NCBI GenBank assembly: GCA_030584065.1
Contig: CP129489.1
Location: 954,640-1,018,639 of the forward strand
Direction of reading: 5' to 3'
Length of the DNA stretch: 64,000 nucleotides
DNA from: Flavobacteriales bacterium
GTDB taxonomy: Bacteria > Bacteroidota > Bacteroidia > Flavobacteriales_F > PHOS-HE28
Both the position numbers and the translations under genes were made by a program. The notes beneath the pieces were generated by a model, which was not told the origin of the DNA, searched no databases, and worked only from the letters and a program-made list of their open reading frames with translations. Shown piece by piece: positions 18,535-28,077 of this stretch; position 1 is the stretch's first letter, and every line of letters begins with the position of its first letter.

Positions 18535-21500
18535 TCACCGCAGAACCGTGACATGGCCGATGCGCTCCTCCGCTTGTGCGCCGGCATCCGTACGCGCCCG
18601 GAACCGCAGCTTCCAGACATAGACACCGTCCGGAACAGCAGTCCCGCCGGAGGTGCCATCCCAGGTCATCGCGGGGTCCGTCAGTGCCGCGATGCGCTCC
18701 CCCCAACGGTTGAAGATGTCCAGGGAGAAGTCGCGGTTCGGGCCGTCATACACCACTTGGAACAGATCATTGCGGCCGTCCCCGTTGGGCGTGAAGGTGT
18801 TGGGGACATGGATGTAGGGACCGCAGATGCCCTCAGTGACCGTGATCGAGGCCTCGGCATCGATGCAGGGGCCTGTCACCTGCACTACGTAGGTGCCGGG
18901 CGATGTGACCGCGATGGTCGGAGAGGACTCGCCCGTGCTCCAAGCGTGCTGCGCGGATGGGAGCCCGGTGGAGAGCACGAGTGGAGCGTCGGGACATAGC
19001 GTACTGTCCGTTCCGAGGCTTACCGATTCAACGCGCTCCAGGACCGCAACGGCAACGGCATCCGTGGCCATGCAACCCATAAGGCTAAGGACCACGCCGT
19101 AGTTGCCCGTCTGGGAAACCACGATGGAGTCGGAGGCCGCCCCTGTGCTCCACAGGATATCCGCACCGCCTGCCTCCACCCTTAGCACTGCGGAATCCCC
19201 CGCGCAAAGGGTGAGCGGAGCGCCGAGGTCAGGTAGGGGAAGGGGCACCACGGTCACCACAACGGTATCCGTAGCGAAGCACGCGGCCTCCTCCACATTG
19301 ACCCAATAGGATCCCGAGGCATTCACCACGATGGAGGGCGCCGTGGCCCCGGTGCTCCACTGGTGCTCACCGGGCAGGCCGGTGGCCAGAGCCACTGACT
19401 CACCGGGGCAAAGCGTCTGGTCCGCCCCAAGGTCCAGGTCGCTGGGGTTGAAGATGCCCACGAACAGGTCATCGAAAGCTTCGCACCCATTCAGGTTCAC
19501 GGACACCGAGTATGCGCCTGCTTCATCCACCAGGAGTGCGGGGCCTGTGGTGCCATCGCTCCAGAGGTAGGTGGCTCCCGCTTGGGCCGCACTCAACAGC
19601 AGCGATGCACCGGCGCAGAGGGTGGTATCAGGGCCCAGATCAGCAATGGGGGAGGGAAGGGCCTCCACCACGGCCTGGTCGGTGCTGCTGCACCCATTGA
19701 TGGTGACGGTCACGCTCACTGCCTCCGCTTCATCGGTGGTGTAGGTAGAGGCGGTGCTTCCGTCGTGCCACAGGTAGGTGGCTCCCGGAAGGGTGGCATT
19801 GAAACTGGCCGAAGCGCCCGGGCAGATGGACTGGTTGCCGCCGATCTCCACCACCGGCAGGGGCTGGATCGTGACCTCCACCGCATCCGTAACGGTGCAC
19901 GGCCCCACTGTCGCGGTGACCTCGTATGTACCGCTCTCGGTGACCGTCAGCTGGGCCGTGGTCGCCCCCGTATTCCAGCTGTAGGCTGCATTCGGAAGGG
20001 TGGCGTCCAGCACCACTTGGTCGCCGGCGCATGCCGCAATGCTCGGGCCCAGTTCAATGGCCCCGGGGTCGAGCACGCTGACGATCACGGTGTCCGTGGC
20101 CACGCAAGGCCCTTGGGTCACCACAACCCAAACGGTTGAGCTCGTGGCGACGTTGATGGTGCTGGTCGAGGCCCCGGTGCTCCAGTCGTAGGTAGCGCCG
20201 GGAATTCCCAGAGCGAAGACCACCTGGTTGCCTGCGCACAGCTGAACATCCGGCCCGAGGTCGAAGGCTGCAGGCGTTACCACTTGCACGTCCACAGCAT
20301 CCGTGCTGGTGCATCCGTTCAGGTCGACGGTCACACTGTAGGTGCCGGCAGCACTGACTTGGAGGGTAGGGGATGCATCGCCTGTACTCCACAGGTATGT
20401 CGCGCCAGGGAAGCTGCCGTCCAGCACCACCGGCTCGCCTGAACAGAGTGTCAGGTCAGGCCCGAGGTCGACGGTCGGGGACGGATTAACCAGCACGGTG
20501 AGGGTGTCGCTCACCGTGCAGTTGCCTTGGGTCGCCTCAACCCAGTAGATGCCCGAGGTCCCTACGGTGATGCTGCCCGATGTGGCGCCCGTGCTCCAGG
20601 AATAGATGGCTCCCGGAAGCATAGCGTCCAGAACGACCTGCTGGCCATCGCAGATGGCCAGGTCGGGTCCAAGGTCGATGGCATCGGGCGTGGCTTCCAC
20701 CACGGTGATTGCATCGGTCGCCGTGCATCCGGCGGCATTGGTGACCACCACGCTGTAGGCACCTCCCTGCGTGATCTCGATTGAGGGAGTGGTCTCCCCC
20801 GTGCTCCATTGGTAGCTCGCGGACGGCGAGTTCGCGTCGAGGGTGAGGGTCTCTCCCGTGCAGAGGGTCTGGTCGGGCCCCAGGTCCACGATCGGTGCAG
20901 CCACGGTGGAGATCTGAATGGCGTCGCTCACCGTACAGGTACCCTGCGTCACCGTCACCGAATAGCTGCCGGGATTGCCTATGGTGATCGTCGCGGTCTG
21001 CGCACCCGTGCTCCAGAGGTAGCTTGATGCCCCGGCTATGGTGGCATCCAGCACGAGCAGGTCCCCGTTGCAGATCACGGCGTCTGGGCCGAGGTTCACA
21101 GGGGTAGGGGAAGTCACGGTCACGGTGATTGCGTCCGTTGCCTGGCAGCCATTCGCGTCGGTCAGTTCAACGGCGACAATTCCGGCGGACCCCACCTGGT
21201 AAGTCGGACCCGTGCTGCCGTCCTGCCATAGGTAAGCCGCTCCGGCTTGGGTCACATCCAGGAGCACTTGGTCGCCGGGACAGAGGACCAGGTCGCCACC
21301 TAGATCGACTTGGGCGGAGGGGTGGGCGCCGATGACGATGGCGTCATCCGCCGAGCAGCCGTTCACCGTCACCTCCACGCTGTATGCGCCGGTGCCCGCC
21401 AGGAGGGTTGGCCCCGTATTGCCGGTGTTCCACAGGTAGGTGGCCCCTGGAGCGGTAGCATCGAGTATGGCCTGTTCCCCGGGGCAGAGACTGAAGTCGC

Positions 21501-23334
21501 TGCCCAAATCGACCGAGGGAAGGGGAGTTACCGCGAGCATGATGGTATCACGCACCGTGCAGCCATTCGTGGTGACGTCCAGCCAATAGGTCCCGGCCGC
21601 ACCGGTTTGCAGGCTGCTCGCGGTTGCCCCTGTATTCCAGAGGTAGGTGGCGCCAGGGACGTTGGTGCTGAATATGGTCAGCTCTCCTTCGCAGATAATC
21701 TGATCCGGGCCCAGGTTGAAAACGGGCAGGGCGTGGTTACCTAGCGTCATCACATCGACTGTGGTGCAGCCATTGACGGTCACCTCAACGGCATAGACAC
21801 CTGGGGTGCCAACCGTGATCGCCGAGGAGGTGGCGCCATTGCTCCAGAGGTAGGTAGCCCCGGGTACCGCAGCGTCCAGCGTAATGGTCTCGCCGGGGCA
21901 GATGGTCTGATCAGGCCCGATATCCACCACGGGAAGCGGGGTCACGTCCACATTCACCGCATCGGAGGCGCTGCATCCGTTGAGGTCAACCGTGACCCCA
22001 TAGGTCCCTGGGGCGCCCACGGTCAGCACCGGATCCGTGGAACCGTCGCTCCAGAGGTAGGAGGCTCCCGGCAGCGTGGCATCCAGGAAAAGGAGGTCCC
22101 CCTCGCAGATGGACTGGTCCTGCCCCAGGTCGACGTTCGGCGTGGGATTGTAGGTGACTTCGGCCTCATCGTAGGCCGAGCAGCCGTTCACCGTAACCGT
22201 TACGCCGTAGATACCGGGGGCATCCACGCCATGGGTTGACCCCGTGCTTCCATCCATCCACAGGTAGGTGGCTCCGGGCGTGGTGGCATCGAAGCCGGTA
22301 CTTTGACCGGAGCAAAGTGTCTGGTCCGGCCCCAGATCCACCACGGGGGTGGGATTGTAAGCGATATCGACGAGGTCTGACGCGGAGCACCCGTTGGCCG
22401 AGACGGTTACATCGTAGGTGCCGGGAGCGCTTACCGTGTACGTGGCGTTCGTGCTGCCGTCCTGCCACGCGTACGTGGCACCTGGCAGGGTGGCATCCAG
22501 AACCACCGACTGCCCGGTGCAAAGGGTTTGGTCGGGCCCCAAGTCGACCGCCGGGAGGGGGGTGACGAAGACATCCACTTGGTCCGTAAGCACCACGTTC
22601 GCTGAAATGGAGACATCATCGAAGCCGAAATCATTGCCGATTCCGTGGCCAGAGGATACCTGCACGCAGAAATCAGCCGAGGTGATGCCTGCCGGTGCTG
22701 TCCAAGTGGTGCTGAAGGTCTGCCAAACCCCCTGTGCACCTGGGGTGATGAAGTCCACGCCGGTCCACACGTTGTTCACGAACACCGCCAAGGTCGGATT
22801 CCCCTGGCCGGCCAGTGACGCGGCCCGGAAGGTCATCGTATAGGTCTGGCCTGGGCAAACGCTGATTGTCTGGCACCAGAACCGGAAGCCGGGATGCATC
22901 CATCCGGCATTCACCATCAGGAACGGGCCGTTCCCTGTCCCGCTCCATTGATTGTGGAAGGTGTTCGCATTTGATCCGATCCAGTAGTTGCCATCCGTGG
23001 TCAATGGCAACGTGTAGTTGAACATGGAGGAAAATCCCGTGTTGCCCGCACTGAAGTTGCCATTCACTGCCAGATTGCCCGTCGGGTAGCTCACCTGGCA
23101 GGTGTAGGTGCCGGCCGTTGAAACGGTGATGTTCTGGCTCGAAGCCCCGGTGCTCCATGCGTAGGACGGGAATCCCGGAGGCCCTTGCAGCTGCGCGGTC
23201 TGGCCGTCGCAGATGGTCGTATCGGGCCCCAAATCAATGGAGCAAACCTGGGCCGAAGCGGGTGGAATTCCGAAAAGGAGCGGAACGGCTCCCCATAACA
23301 GCCACTGTAATCCGCTGAGCTTCGGTCGATTCAT
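18535..23334 (-). CDS. Giant T9SS-secreted repeat adhesin (SprB-like / gliding-motility C-terminal)
   Basis: 1599 residues from ATG 23334 (MNRPKL, then a signal peptide ending ASAQ). After a first repeat there is a carbohydrate-binding-like jelly-roll insert (about residues 80-240, with NGNFSAGNTGF and SGTGNGPFLMVN), then about eighteen tandem repeats of roughly 75-82 residues. Each repeat follows the plan LGPDQTLCxGQ, LDATxPGATYLWSDGST, GTYSVTVxxNGC, so each has two Cys (GC and LC) that could bridge. The end (PNTFTPNGDGRNDLFQ, then FNRWGE and DGVYVWKLRFRA) is a gliding-motility-associated type B sorting domain. Such proteins are exported by T9SS and held at the surface for adhesion or gliding. 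Confidence 0.9.
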   Translation of the reverse strand: MNRPKLSGLQWLLWGAVPLLFGIPPASAQVCSIDLGPDTTICDGQTAQLQGPPGFPSYAWSTGASSQNITVSTAGTYTCQVSYPTGNLAVNGNFSAGNTGFSSMFNYTLPLTTDGNYWIGSNANTFHNQWSGTGNGPFLMVNAGWMHPGFRFWCQTISVCPGQTYTMTFRAASLAGQGNPTLAVFVNNVWTGVDFITPGAQGVWQTFSTTWTAPAGITSADFCVQVSSGHGIGNDFGFDDVSISANVVLTDQVDVFVTPLPAVDLGPDQTLCTGQSVVLDATLPGATYAWQDGSTNATYTVSAPGTYDVTVSANGCSASDLVDIAYNPTPVVDLGPDQTLCSGQSTGFDATTPGATYLWMDGSTGSTHGVDAPGIYGVTVTVNGCSAYDEAEVTYNPTPNVDLGQDQSICEGDLLFLDATLPGASYLWSDGSTDPVLTVGAPGTYGVTVDLNGCSASDAVNVDVTPLPVVDIGPDQTICPGETITLDAAVPGATYLWSNGATSSAITVGTPGVYAVEVTVNGCTTVDVMTLGNHALPVFNLGPDQIICEGELTIFSTNVPGATYLWNTGATASSLQTGAAGTYWLDVTTNGCTVRDTIMLAVTPLPSVDLGSDFSLCPGEQAILDATAPGATYLWNTGNTGPTLLAGTGAYSVEVTVNGCSADDAIVIGAHPSAQVDLGGDLVLCPGDQVLLDVTQAGAAYLWQDGSTGPTYQVGSAGIVAVELTDANGCQATDAITVTVTSPTPVNLGPDAVICNGDLLVLDATIAGASSYLWSTGAQTATITIGNPGSYSVTVTQGTCTVSDAIQISTVAAPIVDLGPDQTLCTGETLTLDANSPSASYQWSTGETTPSIEITQGGAYSVVVTNAAGCTATDAITVVEATPDAIDLGPDLAICDGQQVVLDAMLPGAIYSWSTGATSGSITVGTSGIYWVEATQGNCTVSDTLTVLVNPSPTVDLGPDLTLCSGEPVVLDGSFPGATYLWSTGDASPTLQVSAAGTYSVTVDLNGCTSTDAVDVQVVTPAAFDLGPDVQLCAGNQVVFALGIPGATYDWSTGASTSTINVATSSTVWVVVTQGPCVATDTVIVSVLDPGAIELGPSIAACAGDQVVLDATLPNAAYSWNTGATTAQLTVTESGTYEVTATVGPCTVTDAVEVTIQPLPVVEIGGNQSICPGASASFNATLPGATYLWHDGSTASTYTTDEAEAVSVTVTINGCSSTDQAVVEALPSPIADLGPDTTLCAGASLLLSAAQAGATYLWSDGTTGPALLVDEAGAYSVSVNLNGCEAFDDLFVGIFNPSDLDLGADQTLCPGESVALATGLPGEHQWSTGATAPSIVVNASGSYWVNVEEAACFATDTVVVTVVPLPLPDLGAPLTLCAGDSAVLRVEAGGADILWSTGAASDSIVVSQTGNYGVVLSLMGCMATDAVAVAVLERVESVSLGTDSTLCPDAPLVLSTGLPSAQHAWSTGESSPTIAVTSPGTYVVQVTGPCIDAEASITVTEGICGPYIHVPNTFTPNGDGRNDLFQVVYDGPNRDFSLDIFNRWGERIAALTDPAMTWDGTSGGTAVPDGVYVWKLRFRARTDAGAQAEERIGHVTVLR

Positions 23335-23400
23335 TCTGAGCGCCGGTTCACAAAGGTCGGGCCATTCGGGTACTCCTCGGCGAATCTTGGCGAACTGCAT

Positions 23401-24051
23401 TCAGCGGGCGATGAACACCCTATTGACGCCTTCCAGCCGCCATTCGTCCACCGAAGTGAAGACCCGCTCAAGGTTCGCCTTCACCTTGTCGCAACGGCGC
23501 CGGCTTGGACCATTGTAAGCCACTGTGTTGAAGCACAGTACGCCCTCGCACCGATTGCGGAGCGCGTGGGCGAAACCCATTGTATCCACCCCATTCGCAA
23601 GATCAAGGTCCGCGAAGAGGTCCACCACCACCAGGTCGAACCGTCCGGTCAGTCCATGGGCTTGGATTATCGCGTCCCCTTGGATGATTCTTAGCCCCGT
23701 GATGGCATCCAATTGGAAGTACCGCTGGGCCAGTTCCACCATCGCCGGGTCGATTTCCACGGCCGTAATCGGTGCCGCCACTCGGAGTTCTTGCCGGAGG
23801 ATGCGTGCCACGCTGCCGCCCCCCAAGCCGAGCAGCAGTACATTCTGCGGGGGCGAATCCTTCAGGTTCAGCCGGTTGAAGACGGACTGCCACACCCGAT
23901 GCAGGCTCCCGAACGATTGGTTTCCGCTGGGACTGTTGAGGACGAGCTGGCCGGCCTCATAACGCACCTCCAGCGGTCCATGCTTGCCCATCCGCTCTGC
24001 CACGGGTATGGGCCATGCCCAACTGAGCCACTTGGACCAAGGCCTTCGCAT
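23401..24051 (-). CDS. Spermidine synthase-like methyltransferase-fold protein
   Basis: 216 residues. Rossmann-fold motif I LLLGLGGGSVARIL (about 71-84), acidic motif VEIDPAMVELAQRYF (about 98-112), motif DLVVVDLFAD (about 139-148). It resembles the short spermidine-synthase-like proteins that lack the polyamine gatekeeper loop, so aminopropyl transfer is not assured and the substrate is unknown. The start at 24051 overlaps nothing; the adhesin gene follows with a 66-base spacer. Confidence 0.65.
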   Translation of the reverse strand: MRRPWSKWLSWAWPIPVAERMGKHGPLEVRYEAGQLVLNSPSGNQSFGSLHRVWQSVFNRLNLKDSPPQNVLLLGLGGGSVARILRQELRVAAPITAVEIDPAMVELAQRYFQLDAITGLRIIQGDAIIQAHGLTGRFDLVVVDLFADLDLANGVDTMGFAHALRNRCEGVLCFNTVAYNGPSRRRCDKVKANLERVFTSVDEWRLEGVNRVFIAR

Positions 24052-24115
24052 GCATCAAAGGTGCGGATCATGCAGCATGGTGCGCAGCACCGCCGGCCCA
24101 GACGATCTTAGCGGC

Positions 24116-24430
24116 ATGAAGAAGCTTCTGGTGCTCGCCCTGCTGCTTGCCTTAGCCACGGCCGGTGCCGCGCAGACGGTCCATGAGTATGCATCGGTCG
24201 AATTCTCACCGGGCATTCGCAAGCTGGGCGTGTTCAGCACGGCAGCGCCTTCCAAGGTCATCGACCTGAAGACCGTGCACATGGGAAAGCGCGAACTGGA
24301 CATGCTCTCCTTCTTCAAAGAGGTGCAGGACTTGGAGGGCCAAGGCTGGCAGGTGCTGAGCCAGGATGTGGTGGCGCTGGACAAGGGGGTGCACCTCTAT
24401 GTCTGGACGCTGCGCCGACCGAAGAGCTGA
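24116..24430 (+). CDS. Small exported protein of unknown function
   Basis: 104 residues from ATG 24116: signal peptide of about 20 residues (MKKLLVLALLLALATAGAAQ), then a small alpha/beta domain with the pattern HMGKRELDMLSFFKEVQDLE, QGWQVLSQDV, LYVWTLRRP, the usual look of a DUF4177-like small domain. No membrane segment after the signal. It precedes folD by 45 bases. Confidence 0.6.
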   Translation: MKKLLVLALLLALATAGAAQTVHEYASVEFSPGIRKLGVFSTAAPSKVIDLKTVHMGKRELDMLSFFKEVQDLEGQGWQVLSQDVVALDKGVHLYVWTLRRPKS

Positions 24431-24462
24431 TCATCCGGCATCGCGGATCCGCTCGCCGCGCA

Positions 24463-24471
24463 TACCTTCCG
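24463..24471 (+). promoter_or_regulatory. Candidate -7 element before folD
   Basis: TACCTTCCG lies four bases before the GTG start of folD, again in the recurring TAnnTT(T/C)CG form seen before other genes here. Confidence 0.3.
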
Positions 24472-24475
24472 CACC

Positions 24476-25366
24476 GTGAAGGCAAAGGGCATTGGATCAT
24501 TTCAGCTGCTGGATGGCCGTGCCTGCAGCGAGGCGCTCAAGGGTGTCATCGCCCATGAGGCCGCAGCGGTGACGGCCAGGAGGGGCAGGGCCCCGCATCT
24601 GGCCGCTGTGCTCGTGGGCGAGGACGGTGCCAGCAGGACGTACGTGGAGGCCAAGGTGAAAGCCTGCGCTGCCGTTGGCTTCCGCAGCACTTTGGTGCAG
24701 CTGCCCGGAAGCACCACCGAAGCGGAGCTCTTGGAACGGATCCAGGGGCTGAATCAGGATCCGGGACTGGATGGCTTCATCGTTCAGCTGCCCCTTCCCA
24801 AGCACATTTCAGCTGACCGGATCACATTGGCTATTCGGCCCGAGAAGGATGTGGACGGCTTTCATCCCGTGAACATCGGCAACATGGTGCTCGGGCACGA
24901 CGGGTTCCTGCCCGCTACACCCAGCGGGGTCTGCGAACTGCTGAAGCACTTTGGCATCGAGACCGATGGCCGGCATTGCGTGGTGGTGGGGCGCAGCCAC
25001 ATCGTGGGGACACCGATGAGCATCCTGATGAGCCGGAATGCCGAGCCTGGCAATTGCACGGTGACCTTGGCTCATAGCCGGACCCGCGACCTGTCTTCCA
25101 TCACCCGGCAGGCCGACATACTCATCGTGGCCGCGGGAAAGCCCGGAATGATCGGCGCGGCCATGGTGAAGGAAGGCGCCGTGGTGGTCGATGTGGGAAT
25201 CCATCGCATCAAGGACGAGAGCCGCGCTTCGGGGTTCAGATTGGTGGGCGATGTACGATTCGATGAGGTGGCGCCCAAGTGCGCATGGATCTCTCCCGTT
25301 CCGGGAGGGGTGGGCCCCATGACCATCACCAGCCTGCTGCTCAACACCTTGAAGGCTGCGCGATAG
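24476..25366 (+). CDS. folD: Bifunctional methylenetetrahydrofolate dehydrogenase / cyclohydrolase
   Basis: 296 residues, GTG start at 24476. Catalytic YVEAKVKACAAVGF with the active-site Lys (about 59-72), GFIVQLPLPKH, then the NADP-binding part with HCVVVGRSHIVGTPMSILM and the closing PVPGGVGPMTITSLLLNT. FolD interconverts 5,10-methylene-, methenyl- and 10-formyl-tetrahydrofolate in one-carbon metabolism. Length and motifs are those of the family. Confidence 0.95.
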   Translation: MKAKGIGSFQLLDGRACSEALKGVIAHEAAAVTARRGRAPHLAAVLVGEDGASRTYVEAKVKACAAVGFRSTLVQLPGSTTEAELLERIQGLNQDPGLDGFIVQLPLPKHISADRITLAIRPEKDVDGFHPVNIGNMVLGHDGFLPATPSGVCELLKHFGIETDGRHCVVVGRSHIVGTPMSILMSRNAEPGNCTVTLAHSRTRDLSSITRQADILIVAAGKPGMIGAAMVKEGAVVVDVGIHRIKDESRASGFRLVGDVRFDEVAPKCAWISPVPGGVGPMTITSLLLNTLKAAR

Positions 25367-25416
25367 CCTCGGCTCAGGCTCATCGGCGTTTCGTCGGAAC
25401 CCCCGTCCTTTGCGGC

Positions 25417-27378
25417 ATGCTTCGATTGCTCGTTGTCCCGGGCCTTCTCCTGGCCGCGGTTCCATCCAGCGGGCAGACGCCGATCTGCTCCATCCAAGGC
25501 AACGGCGCCAGCAGCCCGATGGCGGGCCAAACCATTACCGCAGTGGGCATCGTCACCGCTGTGTTTCCCGGCTCCGGGTCGCTCCAGGGCTTCTTCATGG
25601 AGGATCCAGGCTGCGATGCGGACAACCAGACCAGCAATGGCATCTTCGTCTATCAGCCGGGCGCCATCCCAGTTGTCCCGGGCCAGCGCGTCAGCGTGAG
25701 CGGCACGGTGGTGGAATTCCAGGGCCTAACGGAGATCGCGAGCGTAACGGGAATCACCGTGGTCGGTTCGGGTTCTGTTGCGCCTACGGACGTGAGTCTG
25801 CCCATTCCATCCGTGAATGACTGGGAGCGATTCGAGGGCATGCTCCTCCGGTTCCCCCAGCCGCTGATCGTGAACGGCAACGACGATTGGGCCCAGTACG
25901 GCGAGCTGACCTTGGCACCCTCCCGCCTGTATCACCCCACCGAGACCATCGATCCCAACGACCCTGTGGCCAGCGGCACAACCAGCACAGGGGGCATCAA
26001 TGTGGCCGCCGTCAATGCCGCGGTGGATTTGCAGGCGAGGAGCGCCATCCTGCTCGATGACGGGATGACCGATTCCTACCCCGATCCGCTCCCATTCCTC
26101 GGTCCAGAAGGCACTGTCCGGTGCGGCAGTTCGATCACCGGGCTCACGGGCGTGATGCACTATGCCTTCTCCGCGTATCGTATCCAACCGACCGGTACGG
26201 TGCCGTTCCAGCACGCGTTACGCCCTACGGCACCATCAGTGGGAGGGGGACTGCGCGTGGCCTCTTGGAACGTGCGGAACTACTTCACGACGCTCGGGTC
26301 CAGCGGTGCCCAGTCCCCGTCGGAACTTGCCCGTCAGCGGACCAAGCTCGTCGCGGCCCTGCAAGCCCTCAATGCAGATGCAATCGTCCTCTGCGAGATG
26401 GAGAACAACTCCGCTGCTTGGCAGGATCTGCTCACCGGGCTCAACAGCGCCGTCGGTGCGGGCACCTACAGCGGCATCGATCATGAAGCACCCGGGTCGT
26501 ATACCCGGTCGGTCATCTTTTACAAGCCATCCGTCCTCACAGCGGTCACCGCCACATTCGCCATCAATACGCCCACGTTCCAGCGGGCACACCTGACCCA
26601 AGGGTTCCAAGTGAATGCCACGGGCGGCCGCTTCCTTATCAGCACTGCGCACCTCCGCAGCAAGCTCTGCAACGATGCTTTCGGAGGCAACTTGGACCAA
26701 GGCGATGGTCAGGGCTGCTATAATGCACTGCGCCGGTCACAGGTACAGGAGCTCATGGGCCATTGGTCGGGCTTGCGGGCCAACACCTTCATCGCATCGC
26801 AGCTCATCGTGGGCGACTTCAATGCATACGACCAGGAGGACCCCATGGACCTGCTCCGGGCGAATGGCTACGTCGATCTCATCAGTGCGCTGCCGCAGCC
26901 GTGGACCTATCGGTTCGGCGACCGCTTCGGCTCACTGGATCATGCGTATGGCACGTCGGAGATGGCCGGTGCGATCACCGGCGCCGCCCCGTGGAACATC
27001 AATAGCGACGAGCCGCCCGCACTGGATTACAGGAGCTCGGCCTTGTTCCAGTCCGGTCCGTTCCGGAGCAGCGACCATGACCCCGTGGTCGTGAGCATAG
27101 ATGCTGCCATGATACCGACCGGTATACCGGCTAACCCCGAGGCGCCCATCGTGCGATTCCGGTTCGACGGCATCCAGGGGCTAGCGGAGTGGGAGGGCGA
27201 TGAGCCTTTCACGCTCGAAGTCTACGATGCCGCGGGCCGAGCGGTGATCCTACCCAGCCAGGCGCAGGGGCATCAACGCCGGGTCCGGCTCTCCGGTTTG
27301 TCGGCAGGAGCCTATGTGTGGCGCTGCAGGACCGCCGTAGGAAGTGGCACGGCCTTGGGACGCTTCGTGTCGCCCTGA
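25417..27378 (+). CDS. Secreted endonuclease/exonuclease/phosphatase-family nuclease
   Basis: 653 residues from ATG 25417: signal peptide (about 1-20, ending SGQ), an OB-fold-like domain (about 25-130), then an EEP nuclease domain with VASWNVRNYF (about 281-290), CEMEN (Mg ligand Glu), STAHLRSKLC, LIVGDFNAYDQEDP and SSDHDPVVVSI holding the catalytic Asn/Asp/His set. The last 85 residues (FTLEVYDAAGR, SGLSAGAYVWRCR, ALGRFVSP) form a T9SS type A sorting domain. It resembles ExeM/NucH-type extracellular nucleases that recycle external DNA. Confidence 0.85.
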   Translation: MLRLLVVPGLLLAAVPSSGQTPICSIQGNGASSPMAGQTITAVGIVTAVFPGSGSLQGFFMEDPGCDADNQTSNGIFVYQPGAIPVVPGQRVSVSGTVVEFQGLTEIASVTGITVVGSGSVAPTDVSLPIPSVNDWERFEGMLLRFPQPLIVNGNDDWAQYGELTLAPSRLYHPTETIDPNDPVASGTTSTGGINVAAVNAAVDLQARSAILLDDGMTDSYPDPLPFLGPEGTVRCGSSITGLTGVMHYAFSAYRIQPTGTVPFQHALRPTAPSVGGGLRVASWNVRNYFTTLGSSGAQSPSELARQRTKLVAALQALNADAIVLCEMENNSAAWQDLLTGLNSAVGAGTYSGIDHEAPGSYTRSVIFYKPSVLTAVTATFAINTPTFQRAHLTQGFQVNATGGRFLISTAHLRSKLCNDAFGGNLDQGDGQGCYNALRRSQVQELMGHWSGLRANTFIASQLIVGDFNAYDQEDPMDLLRANGYVDLISALPQPWTYRFGDRFGSLDHAYGTSEMAGAITGAAPWNINSDEPPALDYRSSALFQSGPFRSSDHDPVVVSIDAAMIPTGIPANPEAPIVRFRFDGIQGLAEWEGDEPFTLEVYDAAGRAVILPSQAQGHQRRVRLSGLSAGAYVWRCRTAVGSGTALGRFVSP

Positions 27379-27381
27379 CTG

Positions 27382-27954
27382 CTAGTCCTGAAGGGCTTCC
27401 GCTCGCTTGATCTCCTGGTCAAGGATTTCATCCATCACCTTGAGTTCCTGTTCAGTCACCTTCGCATCCGTGCGGGCCTGCTTCTTCATGAACCGGAACA
27501 TGGCCGCCTTCTTGATCTCGTAGGCCACATAAACCGTGTACTCTTGGCTGGTTTCATTGAAGAAGGTCTCTTCACCGACCTTTCGGAGATCGGCGAGGTC
27601 TGTGTTCATCACCTCCCGGATCAGGCTCTGGAACTTGTCCGCAACGTCCGCTGCGCGGGCATTCTCGGTCTGCCCCAAATACTGATCCGTGACGGCGCGC
27701 ATGTTGGTGCCCACCTGAGCCGCCACCTGGTTCTTGGCGTCGATATCGGCCTTGCCCCGGGCAATGTTCTGCTTCACGCTGGCTCCTTGTCCCGTGCCGC
27801 GGAACCAGTTCGCGTTGCTCTCATACTTGTTACCGGAGAAGGGGGTCTTCACCTTCGTGCCTTGCGGACCGGCTTGCTTGCCCTTGCACGCGGGCAAGGA
27901 GGCCGCTCCGATCAGGATCATGAACAGGAGCGAGGGGAGTCGGAGGGTCTTCAT
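27382..27954 (-). CDS. Lipoprotein of unknown function
   Basis: 190 residues from ATG 27954 (MKTLRLPSLLFMILIGAASL, lipobox LPAC, Cys near 24). The mature part is charged and mostly helical, with NIARGKADIDAKNQVAAQV, LADLRKVGEETFFNE and QEYTVYVAYEIKKAAMFRFM; this resembles LPP20/LpoB-like accessory lipoproteins whose members show the same helix-strand-helix core, but the match is not firm. Converges with the nuclease gene (3-base gap). Confidence 0.6.
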   Translation of the reverse strand: MKTLRLPSLLFMILIGAASLPACKGKQAGPQGTKVKTPFSGNKYESNANWFRGTGQGASVKQNIARGKADIDAKNQVAAQVGTNMRAVTDQYLGQTENARAADVADKFQSLIREVMNTDLADLRKVGEETFFNETSQEYTVYVAYEIKKAAMFRFMKKQARTDAKVTEQELKVMDEILDQEIKRAEALQD

Positions 27955-28077
27955 AGCGATTGGGCTGAGGCCACATGTGAAGTGACCGATGGTTGGGCCA
28001 AGGTGTGAAAAATCCGTGCCGCGATGGGTGCCCCACTGATCTGGATCACTCATCTTTAGGTACCAAACCATCCTCCC

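Noticed and set aside
18535-23334. Regular repeats suggestive of a CRISPR array or minisatellite
   Set aside because: The spacing is about 230-245 bases, repeats are diverged and keep one reading frame with conserved Cys and Tyr/Trp, so they are protein repeats.
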